Below, one piece after another: positions 27,296 through 36,220 of a stretch of 64,000 nucleotides of DNA (its first letter is position 1; each line of letters opens with the position of its first letter). The DNA comes from Nonomuraea rhodomycinica (GTDB lineage: Bacteria > Actinomycetota > Actinomycetes > Streptosporangiales > Streptosporangiaceae). The translations under genes and the position numbers were made by a program. Under the pieces are notes generated by a model, which was given only the letters and a program-made list of their open reading frames with translations, was not told the origin of the DNA and searched no databases. Where the stretch lies: the NCBI RefSeq assembly GCF_013363995.1, contig NZ_JABWGO010000002.1, forward strand, positions 682,001-746,000, read 5' to 3'.

Positions 27296-28417
27296 TCAGG
27301 GGAGCGGGTGGCCGGCGTGCGGGTTGGCGGCGGCGCCCTCGGTGCTGAGCAGCACGAGCGCCGCGTCCGGTGCGAGGCCCAGGGCCGCACGGCGCTCGCC
27401 GTGCCCGTCGCCGGTCAGCGCGGCCCGCACGCCCGCGAGCGCGGCGGCGCCGCAGGGGCCGGAGGAGACGCCGAGCGCGGCGAGGTCGCGCGCCGCGCAG
27501 GCGGCGTCGGCGTCGGTGACGGCGACGGCCGCGTCCAGGCCGTCCCTCAGGTACGGCCAGGCGGCGCTCGACGGGGTGCCGCAGTTCAGCCCGGCCATGA
27601 TCGTTTCGCCGGTGGTGACGGCGACCGGCTCCCCGCGCACGAGGCTCGCCAGGACGCAGGCCGCGGCGTCGGGCTCCACGGCCAGCAGCGCCGGGGGGCG
27701 TCCGGCCGTACGGCTGCGGTAGTGCGTGACGACGGCCTGGGCGAGCGAGCCCACGCCCGCGGGCACGGCCACCAGGCCGGGCGAGGTCACCCCGGCGGCG
27801 GCGAGCTGCGTGTCGGTCTCGGCGAGCAGGGTGGAGTAGCCCTCGACGATCCAGCCCGGGATCCGCTCGTAGCCGGGCCAGGCGGTGTCCTGGACGAGGA
27901 GCGCGCCCGGGGCCGCGGCGGTCTCGGCCGCCAGGCGCACCGCGTCGTCGTACGACCCGGCCACCTCGGTGACCTCGGCCCCTTCGGCGGCGATGGCGGC
28001 CACGGCCTGGGGATGCACGCCGCGCGGGACGAGCACCCGGGCCCGCAGGCCGAGCAGCCGGGCGGTGCGGGCGACGGCGCGGCCGTGGTTGCCGTCGGTG
28101 GCGGTCACGAGGGTGACCGCCGCGCCCCGGCCGTCGCCGTCCGGCGCGCGCTCGGCGAGGGCCCGGTGGACCGCCCATGAGGCGCCTAGCGCCTTGAACG
28201 CGGGCAGTCCCAGACGGGACGACTCGTCCTTGACGAAGACCCGCCCGACGCTCAGCTCGGCGGCGAGGGCGGGCAGCTCGGCCAGGGGAGTGGGGGCGTA
28301 ACCGGGCAGCGAGGCGTGGAAGTCGCGCACCCGCGCGGGAGCGGGCGGGCACCTCCAGTCGCGGGCGCCCGCCCGCGCGAACCAGGCGGGCGTGGATGTC
28401 GGTGAGCTTGATGGCAC
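27296..28417 (-). CDS. Diaminopropionate ammonia-lyase-like PLP enzyme
   Basis: A 373-residue fold-type II PLP enzyme. The start FHASLPGYAPTPLAELPALA and KDESSRLGLPAFKALGASWA (PLP lysine in FKALGA) are the family pattern of 2,3-diaminopropionate ammonia-lyase. TATDGNHGRAVA is the phosphate-near loop and VPAGVGSLAQAVV the glycine loop. It would eliminate ammonia from diaminopropionate or a related amino acid to give pyruvate-type products. It is the third gene of a minus-strand group with an amidohydrolase and an MHS transporter, which together look like an uptake-and-degradation set for a nitrogenous compound. Confidence 0.85.
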   Translation of the reverse strand: MPSSSPTSTPAWFARAGARDWRCPPAPARVRDFHASLPGYAPTPLAELPALAAELSVGRVFVKDESSRLGLPAFKALGASWAVHRALAERAPDGDGRGAAVTLVTATDGNHGRAVARTARLLGLRARVLVPRGVHPQAVAAIAAEGAEVTEVAGSYDDAVRLAAETAAAPGALLVQDTAWPGYERIPGWIVEGYSTLLAETDTQLAAAGVTSPGLVAVPAGVGSLAQAVVTHYRSRTAGRPPALLAVEPDAAACVLASLVRGEPVAVTTGETIMAGLNCGTPSSAAWPYLRDGLDAAVAVTDADAACAARDLAALGVSSGPCGAAALAGVRAALTGDGHGERRAALGLAPDAALVLLSTEGAAANPHAGHPLP

Positions 28418-28450
28418 CCGATCAGCGTGCCATCCCCGGCCCCGGTCCCG

Positions 28451-30061
28451 TCACGCCGGGCGGTGGACGACCCGCCCGTCCAGCATGGTCAGCCACGCGT
28501 CGACGCCCGCCAGCGCCTCCGCCGGCAGGCTCCGCACGTCCGCGTCGAGCACCGCCACGTCGGCCAGCTTGCCCGGCGTGAGGGACCCGATCCGGTCCTC
28601 CATGCGCAGCGCGTACGCGGCGTCGAGCGTGTGGGCGCGCAACGCCTCCTCCAGCGTGATCGCCTGCTCGGCGCCGATCGGGCCGCCCTCCCGGGTACGG
28701 CGGCGCACCGCGTTGGCCACGGTCTCCATGGGCCGCAGCGAGGAGACGAACGAGTCGCTGGACAGCACGGGGCGCAGCCCGGCGTCGATCTCCTCGCGCA
28801 TCGGCTGGAGCCGGTGCGCCCGCTTGTCGCCGAGCCGGCGCACGAAGTCGGTGCCGCTGTCGTGGAGGAAGTTGGGCTGGTTGACCGGGATCACGCCGAG
28901 CGCCGCGAAGTCCCGTACCTGGGCGGGCGTGGGGTGCCCGCAGTGCTCGATGCGGGGCCGCGCGTCGTCGCCCGAGACGGCCACCGCCGCCTTGACGGCG
29001 TCGAGGGAGTAGCCCATCGCCCGGTCGCCCTGGGTGTGGATGCCGATCTGCCAGCCGGCCGCCGCGGCCCGCCGCACGAGGTCCGTCAGCTCGTCCGGCC
29101 GGTGGTAGAGCGAGCCGGTGAAGCCCTCGCCGTACGGCTCCTCGAACATGGCGGTGCCGCCCAGCAGCGTGCCGTCGCAGTAGAACTTCATCGCGCCGAA
29201 GCGCAGCCGGTCGTCGCCGAACGGCCCGGCCAGGCCGATGGAGGACAGCTCGTCCAGCATGTGCGACAGCGGCATGACCACGGTGCGCACCGGCAGCGTG
29301 CCGGCCTTCCACGCCGACCGGTACACCAGCAGCTCCCGGCGCGACACCTGGGGGTCGCACACGGTGGTCACCCCGGCCCGCAGGTAGGTGTCCCCGGCCA
29401 TCTCCAGCCAGGAGCGCAGCTGCTCCTGGGGCAGGTCCACGTGGAAGTTCGGGCCGTGGCAGCCGATGTCCACGGCCACGGGCAGCAGCAGCTCCATCGC
29501 CGAGTCGAGCACCATGCCGGTGAGCCGGCCGCCCTCGTCCCGCACGAACGACCCGCCCGCCGGGTCGGCCACGTCCTCACCGATCCCGCGCCAGGCCAGC
29601 GCCGCGGAGTTGACCACCGCGTGGTGCCCCGACACGTGGTAGACGATCACCGGGTGGTCGGTGGTGGCCTCGTCGAGCTGCCGCCGCGTCGGCCGGCCGC
29701 CCGGGAACTTCGCGTCGTCCATCCCGTACGCGCGGATCCACTGCCCGGCGGGGGTCCGGGCGGCCTCCGCGGCGACGGCGGCGACCAGGTCGGCGGCGCT
29801 GCCCACGGCCGGGTAGCGGGCGTCCACCGCCACCAGCGTCTCGGCCGTGGACAGCAGGTGGTTGTGCGGGTCGATGAAGCCGGGCACCACGCTCCGGCCG
29901 CCCGCGTCGACGACCTCGGCGCCCGGCCCGGCCGCGGCGAGCACGTCCTGCTCGCGGCCGACGGCCAGGATGCGGCCGTCGCGCGCGGCCACGGCCTCGG
30001 CGGCCGGGTTCGCGGGGTCCATGGTGATGACCTTGCCGCCGGTGATGACGGTGGTGGGCAC
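28451..30061 (-). CDS. YtcJ-like metal-dependent amidohydrolase
   Basis: A 536-residue amidohydrolase-superfamily protein. It shows the small beta domain at the start (TVITGGKVITMDPANP), the metal-binding PGFIDPHNHLL (HxH-type), the barrel His residues in IGIHTQGDRAMG and PRIEHCGHPTP, and the metal Asp in VLSSDSFVSSLRPM, with the closing DRIGSLTPGKLADVAVLD. YtcJ/AepA-type members hydrolyse exocyclic amides or esters of heterocycles; the substrate here is unknown. It lies 33 bases upstream of the ammonia-lyase gene and 36 bases after the transporter gene, so one operon is likely. Confidence 0.88.
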   Translation of the reverse strand: MPTTVITGGKVITMDPANPAAEAVAARDGRILAVGREQDVLAAAGPGAEVVDAGGRSVVPGFIDPHNHLLSTAETLVAVDARYPAVGSAADLVAAVAAEAARTPAGQWIRAYGMDDAKFPGGRPTRRQLDEATTDHPVIVYHVSGHHAVVNSAALAWRGIGEDVADPAGGSFVRDEGGRLTGMVLDSAMELLLPVAVDIGCHGPNFHVDLPQEQLRSWLEMAGDTYLRAGVTTVCDPQVSRRELLVYRSAWKAGTLPVRTVVMPLSHMLDELSSIGLAGPFGDDRLRFGAMKFYCDGTLLGGTAMFEEPYGEGFTGSLYHRPDELTDLVRRAAAAGWQIGIHTQGDRAMGYSLDAVKAAVAVSGDDARPRIEHCGHPTPAQVRDFAALGVIPVNQPNFLHDSGTDFVRRLGDKRAHRLQPMREEIDAGLRPVLSSDSFVSSLRPMETVANAVRRRTREGGPIGAEQAITLEEALRAHTLDAAYALRMEDRIGSLTPGKLADVAVLDADVRSLPAEALAGVDAWLTMLDGRVVHRPA

Positions 30062-30097
30062 GAGGTTCTCCTTCTACGGCTTCGTCGGGGAGGGTGG

Positions 30098-31402
30098 TCA
30101 GACCGTGGTGGCCGTCGTCGTGGCGGGGGCGGCGGGCGCGCGGTCCAGGTGGCGGGGCGCCACGGCCAGGCAGATCACGCTCAGCACGCACATGCCGGCG
30201 AGCAGGGCCACGGCCGGCCACGCGGCGCCGCCGGCCGCGCCGACGAGGGCGGTGGCGACGAGCGGCGACAGGCCGCCGAAGATCGCGCCGGCCCCCTGGT
30301 AGGCGAGCGAGATGCCGGTGTAGCGGACCCGCGGCGGGAACATCTCCGCCAGGATCGCCGCCATCGGCCCGTACGTGCCGGAGGTGGCCAGGCGCATCAG
30401 GGCCAGCATCAGGAAGATGAGGAAGGTGCTGTGCGAGCCGAGCACCGTGAACTGCGGGACGGCCAGCACGGCCGTGGCGGCGAGGAACCAGATGACGACC
30501 TTGCGGTTGCCGAACCGGTCGCCCATCCAGGCCATGCCCAGCGTGGCGACCAGCTCGACGAACGCGGCCAGGCTCAGGCCGTTGAGGATGAGCTGCTCGG
30601 ACTCGCCCGCGTACGGGCCCGTGGCGTACGACAGCAGGAACGTCGTGAGGATGTAGTAGCCGCCGATCGCCACCGGCAGCGTGCCGATGCCGAGCAGGAC
30701 CGAGCGCCACGACCCGCGGAACACTTCCTTGATCGGCACGCCCTGCCGCCCGGGCCCGTCGGAGACGGCCTCCTGGAACACGGGCGACTCCTCGACCCGC
30801 AGCCGGATCATCAGCCCGACCAGCACCAGCACGGCCGAGACGATGAACGGCACCCGCCAGCCCCACGCGTGCAGGGTGTCCTCGCCGAACAGGCTCATGA
30901 GGCTGAACGCGCCCGTGGCCAGCAGCGCGCCCGCCGGGTTGCCGAGCTGGGCGAAGCCGCCGTAGAAGGTCTTCCTGTCCGCCGGCGCGTGCTCGACCGC
31001 CATGAGCGCCGCGCCGCCCCACTCGCCGCCGACCGCGAGCCCCTGCACGAAGCGGAGCACCACCAGCAGCACCGGCGCCAGCGCGCCGACCGAGGCGTAC
31101 GTGGGCAGGACGCCGACCGCGAACGTGGCGGCGCCCATCATGAGCAGGGTGACCACCAGCGCGGACTTGCGGCCGACCCGGTCGCCGAAGTGGCCGAACA
31201 CGATGCCGCCGAGAGGCCTGGCGAAGAATCCGACCGCGTACGTGGCGAAGGACGCCATGAGCGCGACCGTGGGGCTGGAGGCGTTGGGGAAGAACAGGTC
31301 GTCGAAGAGCAGCGCGGCGGCCGTGGCGTAGACGTAGAAGTCGTACCACTCGATCGTGGTCCCGACGAAGGCGGCGCCGGCCGCCCGGGTGGCGCGGTTC
31401 AT
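30098..31402 (-). CDS. Metabolite:H+ symporter-family MFS transporter
   Basis: A 434-residue, 12-helix MFS protein of the MHS group (ProP/ShiA/KgtP-like). Recognised by GTTIEWYDFYVYATAAALLF in helix 1, RPLGGIVFGHFGDRVGRKSA (motif A) and RFVQGLAVGGEWGGAALMAVE. These import organic acids, betaines or similar metabolites with protons. It is the first gene of the amidohydrolase/ammonia-lyase group and is divergent from the PucR regulator, so it probably brings in the substrate. ATG at 31402. Confidence 0.9.
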   Translation of the reverse strand: MNRATRAAGAAFVGTTIEWYDFYVYATAAALLFDDLFFPNASSPTVALMASFATYAVGFFARPLGGIVFGHFGDRVGRKSALVVTLLMMGAATFAVGVLPTYASVGALAPVLLVVLRFVQGLAVGGEWGGAALMAVEHAPADRKTFYGGFAQLGNPAGALLATGAFSLMSLFGEDTLHAWGWRVPFIVSAVLVLVGLMIRLRVEESPVFQEAVSDGPGRQGVPIKEVFRGSWRSVLLGIGTLPVAIGGYYILTTFLLSYATGPYAGESEQLILNGLSLAAFVELVATLGMAWMGDRFGNRKVVIWFLAATAVLAVPQFTVLGSHSTFLIFLMLALMRLATSGTYGPMAAILAEMFPPRVRYTGISLAYQGAGAIFGGLSPLVATALVGAAGGAAWPAVALLAGMCVLSVICLAVAPRHLDRAPAAPATTTATTV

Positions 31403-31524
31403 GGGTCCTCCGGTTCTCAGGGGGTGCGACGACGATATGCGCAGGTCAGAGGGATCCGACCCGGGACGAATCGCACCGCCGGCGGTGAATTAGAGTGCGG
31501 TATGCACACCGCTGAGGAGCCGGC
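31403..31524. promoter_or_regulatory. Divergent promoter region, MHS transporter / PucR
   Basis: This 122-base gap is the only possible control region for both directions. TAGAGT (31491-31496) is a -10 candidate for pucR, and GAGGAG (31513-31518) its ribosome-binding site. I see no clear palindromic operator. Confidence 0.45.
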
Positions 31525-33024
31525 ATGGCCCTGACGACCGCCCAGGCCATGACGCTGCCCGGCATGGAGATGCGCCTGCTGGCCGGACGCGCCGGGCTGA
31601 GCCGCGTCGTGCGGTGGGCGCACGTGTCGGAGCTGGCCGACCCGGTGCCGTGGCTGCGCGGCGGCGAGCTGGTCATGACCATCGGCCTCGGCCTGCCCGC
31701 CGACGCCGAGGGGCGGCGCGCCTACGTCGAGCGGCTGTCGGGCGCGGGCTGCGCCGCGCTGGCCTTCGCGCTCGGCGAGGCCGTGACCGAGGTGCCGGGC
31801 GACGTCCTGGCCGCCGCCGACGCGTGCGGGCTGCCGGTCCTGGAGATCCTCACCCCGTTCATCGCCGTGACCGAGGCCGTCGCCCGGTGGCACGCCGACG
31901 AGCGGGTACGCGGGGAGCGGCGGGTCGTGGCCGCCCAGGAGGCGATGGCCCGGGCCGCGCTGGGATCCGGCACCGCCGGCATCCTGCGGGCCCTGGCCGA
32001 GCACGCCGGAGGCGAGGTCCTGCTGCTCGACCCGAACGGCGGCACCCGGGCGAGCGTCCCGGCGGGCGAGCGGCCGTGGCACGCCAGGGCGGTCGAGGCG
32101 GCGGGGAGCGCGGCCCGGCGCAGCGCCGGCGTCATGGACGACGGCATCGAGGCCGTCCAGGTGCAGAGCCTCGGCTTCACCGGCCCGCCCACCGGCTGGC
32201 TCGCGGTGCGCACCGCCTCACCCCTGGACTGGCACGTCAGGATGCTGACCAACCACGCCGTCTGCCTGCTGGCCATCGAGCTGCTGGGCGTGCGCGCCGG
32301 GCGGGCCAGGTCGCACGCCCAGCGGGCGGCGCTGCTGTCCGCGGTGCTCGACGGCGGGCTGTCCACGCGCCAGCTCGGCGAGCTGTGCTCGGTGGCGGCG
32401 CCGCCGTACGAGGTGGTCGTGGCGGGGCCGCGGGTGCCGGTGGAGGCGGCGGTCGAGGCGCTGGCCGACGTGGTCGCCGACGCGGAGGCGGAGGAGCTGG
32501 CGTTCGTCTGTCCCCGGCCCGAGGGCGTGCTGTTCGTGCTGCCGGAGGAGGGGCGGCGGCGCGGCGCGGAGCTGTGCGCGCGGCTGGGCGCGGCGGGGGG
32601 CGGCTGCCGGGCGCTCAGCCTGGACGAGCTGCCCGCGGCGGCGCGGCACGCGGCGGCGCTGGCCGGGCGCGGCGACGGCTACACCCACGTGGACGACCTG
32701 GAGGCGTGGGCGCTGCTCAGGGACGCCGTCGATCCCGAGGCGGCGCGCCGCTTCTCCGGCGCGGTGCTGCGCCCCCTGCGCGAGCACGAGGACCGGCACG
32801 GCGGTGACCTGGTCGCCTCGGTCCGCGCCTACCTGGAGGCGGGGGAGAACCTGGAGGTCGCCGCCCGGCGGCTCGGCGTGCACCGCAACACGCTGCGCCG
32901 CCGGCTGGCCGCCGCCGAGCGGGTCTCGGGGCGCCCGCTGACCGACCCCGGGCACCGCCTCCAGCTCTGGCTGGCCGTCTCGCTCGGCGACCTGGTGCCT
33001 CCGGGCCGCGTCACGCAGGCATAG
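31525..33024 (+). CDS. PucR-family transcriptional regulator
   Basis: A 499-residue regulator. The N-terminal PucR domain is seen in VVRWAHVSELADPVPWLRGG and the following ELVMTIGLGLP. A middle GGDEF-like region follows, then a C-terminal PucR helix-turn-helix: VRAYLEAGENLEVAARRLGV and HRNTLRRRLAAAERVSGRPL. PucR-type proteins respond to purine or amino-acid catabolites. It is divergent from the transporter/amidohydrolase/ammonia-lyase operon and is its likely ligand-responsive regulator. Start ATG at 31525 after GAGGAG. Confidence 0.92.
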   Translation: MALTTAQAMTLPGMEMRLLAGRAGLSRVVRWAHVSELADPVPWLRGGELVMTIGLGLPADAEGRRAYVERLSGAGCAALAFALGEAVTEVPGDVLAAADACGLPVLEILTPFIAVTEAVARWHADERVRGERRVVAAQEAMARAALGSGTAGILRALAEHAGGEVLLLDPNGGTRASVPAGERPWHARAVEAAGSAARRSAGVMDDGIEAVQVQSLGFTGPPTGWLAVRTASPLDWHVRMLTNHAVCLLAIELLGVRAGRARSHAQRAALLSAVLDGGLSTRQLGELCSVAAPPYEVVVAGPRVPVEAAVEALADVVADAEAEELAFVCPRPEGVLFVLPEEGRRRGAELCARLGAAGGGCRALSLDELPAAARHAAALAGRGDGYTHVDDLEAWALLRDAVDPEAARRFSGAVLRPLREHEDRHGGDLVASVRAYLEAGENLEVAARRLGVHRNTLRRRLAAAERVSGRPLTDPGHRLQLWLAVSLGDLVPPGRVTQA

Positions 33025-33073
33025 ATCGCGGACCCGGCCGCGTCCTTGCCTGGTGACAGAGCGAGGAGGACGG

Positions 33074-33586
33074 GTGGATCCAGGAGTCGAGACGGAGTTC
33101 CGGGAGTTCGTCGTCGCCCGGTCGGCGGCGTTGTTCCGGACCGCGTACCTGCTGACCGGTGACCGGCACGCCGCCGAGGACCTGGTGCAGTCGGCGCTGG
33201 CCAAGACGGCCGCGCGGTGGGCGAGGCTGCGCGACCCCGGGGCCGTCGAGGGGTACGTCCGGCGGGCGATGTACCACGAGCAGGTGAGCCGGTGGCGGCG
33301 CCGGTCCCGCGTCAGCGAGGTGGCCGCCGAGTGGCTGCCCGAGCAGGCCGGCGGGGAGCACGCCGACGCCGCGGAGCTGCGGCTGGTCATGCGGGAGGCG
33401 CTGGCCCGGCTCACGCCCCGCCAGCGCGCCGTGCTCGTGCTGCGCTACTTCGAGGACCTGTCCGAGACCGAGATCGCGCGGCTGCTCGGCGTGCGGGTCG
33501 GGTCGGTCCGCAGCCAGATCTACCGGTCGCTGGAACGCCTCAAGCAGGCCGCGCCCGAGCTGAGCGCCGTGAGGGAGTTGGGATGA
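33074..33586 (+). CDS. SigE-family ECF RNA polymerase sigma factor
   Basis: A 170-residue group IV sigma factor. Region 2 spans about residues 7-70 (FRTAYLLTGDRHAAEDLVQS and RLRDPGAVEGYVRRAMYHEQ). Region 4 follows: LTPRQRAVLVLRYFEDLSET then EIARLLGVRVGSVRSQIYRS. This is the SigE (ECF41-unlike, actinobacterial) pattern. GTG at 33074 is chosen because GAGGAGG lies just before it; a GTG at 33053 is in frame but upstream of that site. Its stop overlaps the start of the next gene (ATGA), which is where the cognate anti-sigma factor normally sits. Confidence 0.92.
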   Translation: MDPGVETEFREFVVARSAALFRTAYLLTGDRHAAEDLVQSALAKTAARWARLRDPGAVEGYVRRAMYHEQVSRWRRRSRVSEVAAEWLPEQAGGEHADAAELRLVMREALARLTPRQRAVLVLRYFEDLSETEIARLLGVRVGSVRSQIYRSLERLKQAAPELSAVRELG

Positions 33587-34569
33587 ACATCGAGGACGTG
33601 CTGCGCGACACCCTGGCCGACATGGCGCACGAGGAGCCGCCGCCCCCGCCGGAACGCTTCCTCCGGGCGGCGGCGGTACCGGGCCCGCGAGGGGGGAAGC
33701 GGCGGGGGATGGCGCTGGCGGCCGCGGCGGCCGTCGCGGTGCTGGCGGCGGGGACGGCGGTGGCGGTGCGGGGGCTGTCCGGTGAGTCGCCGGGCCCGGC
33801 CGTCGCCACCGGCCCCATGACGCACCCCGAGGGCGAGATCACCGCGAGCTCCGAGCGCGACGGGAAGGCCGTCGTCACGGTGCAGGAGGGATTCCGGCTC
33901 GCCGACACGCTGCGGAGGCTGGCGCGGGCGAGCGGCAGGCCGCCGGCGGAGTTCGAGCGCGCGGCGAAGGACGGCGCGGCGCTCGGCCTGCCCGACTACG
34001 CGAACGGCTCCCTGGAGGGGTTCGCCTTTCCCGGCACCTACGAGGTGGCGCCGGGCCGGAGCGCCGAGCAGATCCTCGCCGACATGGTCACGGCGCACCG
34101 GAGCACAGCCGACCAGCTCGGGCTCGTGGAGGGCGCCCGCCGCCTCGGCCGCGACCCCCGCGACATCATGATCGTCGCCAGCATCGTCCAGGCCGAGGCG
34201 TCCAGCTGGCAGGACATGCCGAAGATCGCGCGGACCATCTACAACCGCCTCGGCCACCGGCCCCCGATGAAGCTGGAGATGGACAGCCCGCTCATGTACG
34301 CCCTCGGCAAGTACGCCGTCGCCGCCAGTGACGCCGATCTGAAGAGCCGGTCGCGCTACAACACCTACCGCTACCACGGCCTGCCGCCCGGCCCCATCGG
34401 CAACCCGGGCCGCCACGCCATCGAGGCGGCCCTGCGCCCGGCCCCCGGGTCCTGGCTGTACTACGTGACGGTGGACCCGAGGACCGGGGCGACGAAGTTC
34501 GCCCGCTCACCCGCGGAGTACGAGAGCCTCCTCGACGAGCAGAAGAGGAGGACCCGGGCAGGGTCGTGA
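33583..34569 (+). CDS. Membrane-anchored MltG-domain protein, possibly fused anti-sigma factor
   Basis: A 328-residue protein. Residues 1-40 (MNIEDVLRDTLADMAHEEPP, then PERFLRAA) resemble the cytoplasmic N-terminus of SigE-partner anti-sigma proteins. A membrane helix (about 43-62) follows, then an outside MltG/YceG-like domain: SLEGFAFPGTYEVAPG, MIVASIVQAEASSWQDMPKI with the conserved Glu, TIYNRLGHRPPMKLEMDSPL, and GPIGNPGRHAIEAALRP. MltG is an endolytic transglycosylase that ends glycan strands. A transglycosylase outside joined to a sigma-binding tail inside would couple cell-wall state to transcription (inference). It overlaps the sigma gene by 4 bases. Confidence 0.87.
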   Translation: MNIEDVLRDTLADMAHEEPPPPPERFLRAAAVPGPRGGKRRGMALAAAAAVAVLAAGTAVAVRGLSGESPGPAVATGPMTHPEGEITASSERDGKAVVTVQEGFRLADTLRRLARASGRPPAEFERAAKDGAALGLPDYANGSLEGFAFPGTYEVAPGRSAEQILADMVTAHRSTADQLGLVEGARRLGRDPRDIMIVASIVQAEASSWQDMPKIARTIYNRLGHRPPMKLEMDSPLMYALGKYAVAASDADLKSRSRYNTYRYHGLPPGPIGNPGRHAIEAALRPAPGSWLYYVTVDPRTGATKFARSPAEYESLLDEQKRRTRAGS

Positions 34570-34574
34570 GCCGG

Positions 34575-35372
34575 TCAGCCCGCCAGCGCCTTCCGCAGGG
34601 TCTCGGCGAACGGCCCGGCGTGGGTGACGAACCCGCCGTGCTCGCCCGGGAACTCCACCGGCGCCGTGCCGAGCAGGTCCGCCAGGGCCGTCGAGGTCCG
34701 GTACGTGACCAGGCCGCCCGACTCGGCGCCGATGCCCACGACCACGCGCCCCGGGCCCGACCTCAGTGCGGCGAGGTCGGGCACGTACCGGGTGGTGCCG
34801 CGCAGCTCGTGGGCGAAGAAGCGCGCGCTGTCGGCGAGGTCCTGCTCGGAGAACCCGCCCTGCGGCGGCCCCGCGGCTTCGACGTCGAACCCCGCGGCGG
34901 CCATGAACTTCGCCCACGCCGGGCCGTGGCCCTCCCGGTGGAAGGTCTCGACGACGTCGTCCGTCGCGGCCCGCCGCTCGGCCGCGTCCGGCAGCAGCTC
35001 CAGCAGCGGCGGCTCGTGCGCCACGACGGTCCGCACCCGCCCAGGGTGGCGGGCGGCCACGGCCAGGCCCGTCACCGCGCCGCCGCTGCTGCCGAACAGG
35101 TCGGCCGTGTCGGCGCCGAGGTGGTCCAGGAGGGCGGCGACGTCGTCGGCCCGCAGGTCGGGCGTGGAGTCCTGGTCCGGGTCGTCGAGGACGCTGCGGG
35201 AGATGCCGCGCGGGTCGTGCGTGACGACCGTGTGGTCGCCGGCGAGCGCTTCGGCCAGCGGCGTGAACGGGGCGGCGCCCATCGGGGAGCCGAAGAGCAG
35301 CAGCAGCGGGCCGCTGCCGCGCACCTCGTAGTGGAGGCGAGCGCCGGGGACGCGCAGGGTGTGGGTGGTCAT
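34575..35372 (-). CDS. Alpha/beta hydrolase
   Basis: A 265-residue single-domain alpha/beta hydrolase. The early strand/oxyanion region is ARLHYEVRGSGPLLLLFGSP, the nucleophile elbow DLFGSSGGAVTGLAVA (Ser in GSSGG), and the C-terminal His lies in GEHGGFVTH. Substrate unknown. ATG at 35372 follows GGAAGGA. The longer frame to 35441 is less likely. It is divergent from the pterin dehydratase-like gene; GGAGGT-AAG-ACCTCC (35409-35423) in the gap is a small palindrome that might regulate it. Confidence 0.87.
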   Translation of the reverse strand: MTTHTLRVPGARLHYEVRGSGPLLLLFGSPMGAAPFTPLAEALAGDHTVVTHDPRGISRSVLDDPDQDSTPDLRADDVAALLDHLGADTADLFGSSGGAVTGLAVAARHPGRVRTVVAHEPPLLELLPDAAERRAATDDVVETFHREGHGPAWAKFMAAAGFDVEAAGPPQGGFSEQDLADSARFFAHELRGTTRYVPDLAALRSGPGRVVVGIGAESGGLVTYRTSTALADLLGTAPVEFPGEHGGFVTHAGPFAETLRKALAG

Positions 35373-35408
35373 GGCCGGTGGTCCTTCCGTGCTGTGTTCG
35401 AACGTGCG

Positions 35409-35423
35409 GGAGGTAAGACCTCC
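35409..35423. promoter_or_regulatory. Small palindrome between divergent genes
   Basis: GGAGGT and ACCTCC form a perfect 6-bp inverted repeat around AAG, 36 bases upstream of the hydrolase start. It could be an operator, but its resemblance to a ribosome-binding motif makes chance plausible. Confidence 0.3.
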
Positions 35424-35529
35424 GGGACGGGCGGAACTCATCGGTGGCGGGGGCGGCCGGTGGCGGGGGTGTGAGGCGGTGCTCCGGTGGTAAGCCAGCC
35501 ATAGGACAAACGACTCTTAAGGGGACATC

Positions 35530-35832
35530 ATGGTCGAGCGGTTGAGCATTGAGGAGATCGACACCGCGCTGGCGGCCCTCCAGGGGTGGCGGCGTGAGGA
35601 CGACGCGCTGCTCAAGGACGTGCCGATAACGCCCGACAGCTACAGCTGGCTGAGTGAGGCGGTGATGAACGAGGCCAACGCGCTCGACCATCATCCCGAC
35701 ATCGAGCGCACCGGCGACGGCGTCCGGTTCACGCTGCGGACGCACAGCGCGGGCGGGGTGACCGAGAAGGACGTGGAACTGGCCGCCCGGATCGACCGGG
35801 TGCTCAGCGGAGCGGCCCGCGACCGCGGGTGA
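35530..35832 (+). CDS. Pterin-4a-carbinolamine dehydratase-like protein
   Basis: A 100-residue protein of normal PCD/DCoH length. The active-site signature EANALDHHPDIERTGDGVRF, followed by TLRTHSAGGVTEKD, matches the family pattern (paired His, Pro, aromatic, later His and Asp). The enzyme dehydrates 4a-hydroxytetrahydrobiopterin, recycling the pterin cofactor of aromatic hydroxylases. No hydroxylase is visible nearby. ATG at 35530 is preceded by AAGGGGAC. Confidence 0.88.
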   Translation: MVERLSIEEIDTALAALQGWRREDDALLKDVPITPDSYSWLSEAVMNEANALDHHPDIERTGDGVRFTLRTHSAGGVTEKDVELAARIDRVLSGAARDRG

Positions 35833-35887
35833 GCTCCGGGCCGGAGGAGCGCGCCGCCCGCGACCGCGCCGGGATCCCCGCGCCTGG

Positions 35888-36220
35888 TCAGGGGCGTCCG
35901 GTGACCGCCATCTCGCCCAGCTCGGACCAGTCCTGCTGCGGGACGTCGGCGTTCACGATGCGCGGCGTCTCCGCCAGGTGCGGCGGCAGCGTGCGCTGGG
36001 CCGTGCGGAAGTGCTCCGACGTCACGTGCGCGGCCCCCGCCTCGCTGTCGCGGAACGCCTCGACCAGGACGTACTCGTGCGGATCGTCGAGGCTGCGCGA
36101 CCAGTCGAACCACAGGCACCCGGGCTCGGCGCGCGTGGCCGCCGTGAACTCCGCGGCGATCTCGGGCCAGCGGTCGGCGTGCTCGGGCAGGACGCGGAAC
36201 TTCGCGGTGATGAAGATCAT
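35888..36220 (-). CDS. Antibiotic biosynthesis monooxygenase (ABM/YgiN-like) protein
   Basis: A 110-residue ferredoxin-like ABM protein. MIFITAKFRVLPEHADRWPE and EPGCLWFDWSRSLDDPHEYV, then EAFRDSEAGAAHVTSEHF, are the usual order of segments. Members are cofactor-free quinol or polyketide monooxygenases, or unknown. I chose ATG at 36220; the longer frame to 36313 has no matching homologous start. No biosynthetic genes adjoin it. Confidence 0.83.
   Translation of the reverse strand: MIFITAKFRVLPEHADRWPEIAAEFTAATRAEPGCLWFDWSRSLDDPHEYVLVEAFRDSEAGAAHVTSEHFRTAQRTLPPHLAETPRIVNADVPQQDWSELGEMAVTGRP

Noticed and set aside
35530..36220. Link of the pterin dehydratase-like and ABM genes to a biosynthetic cluster
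   Set aside because: They face each other, and no hydroxylase, polyketide synthase or peptide synthetase gene lies in the window.
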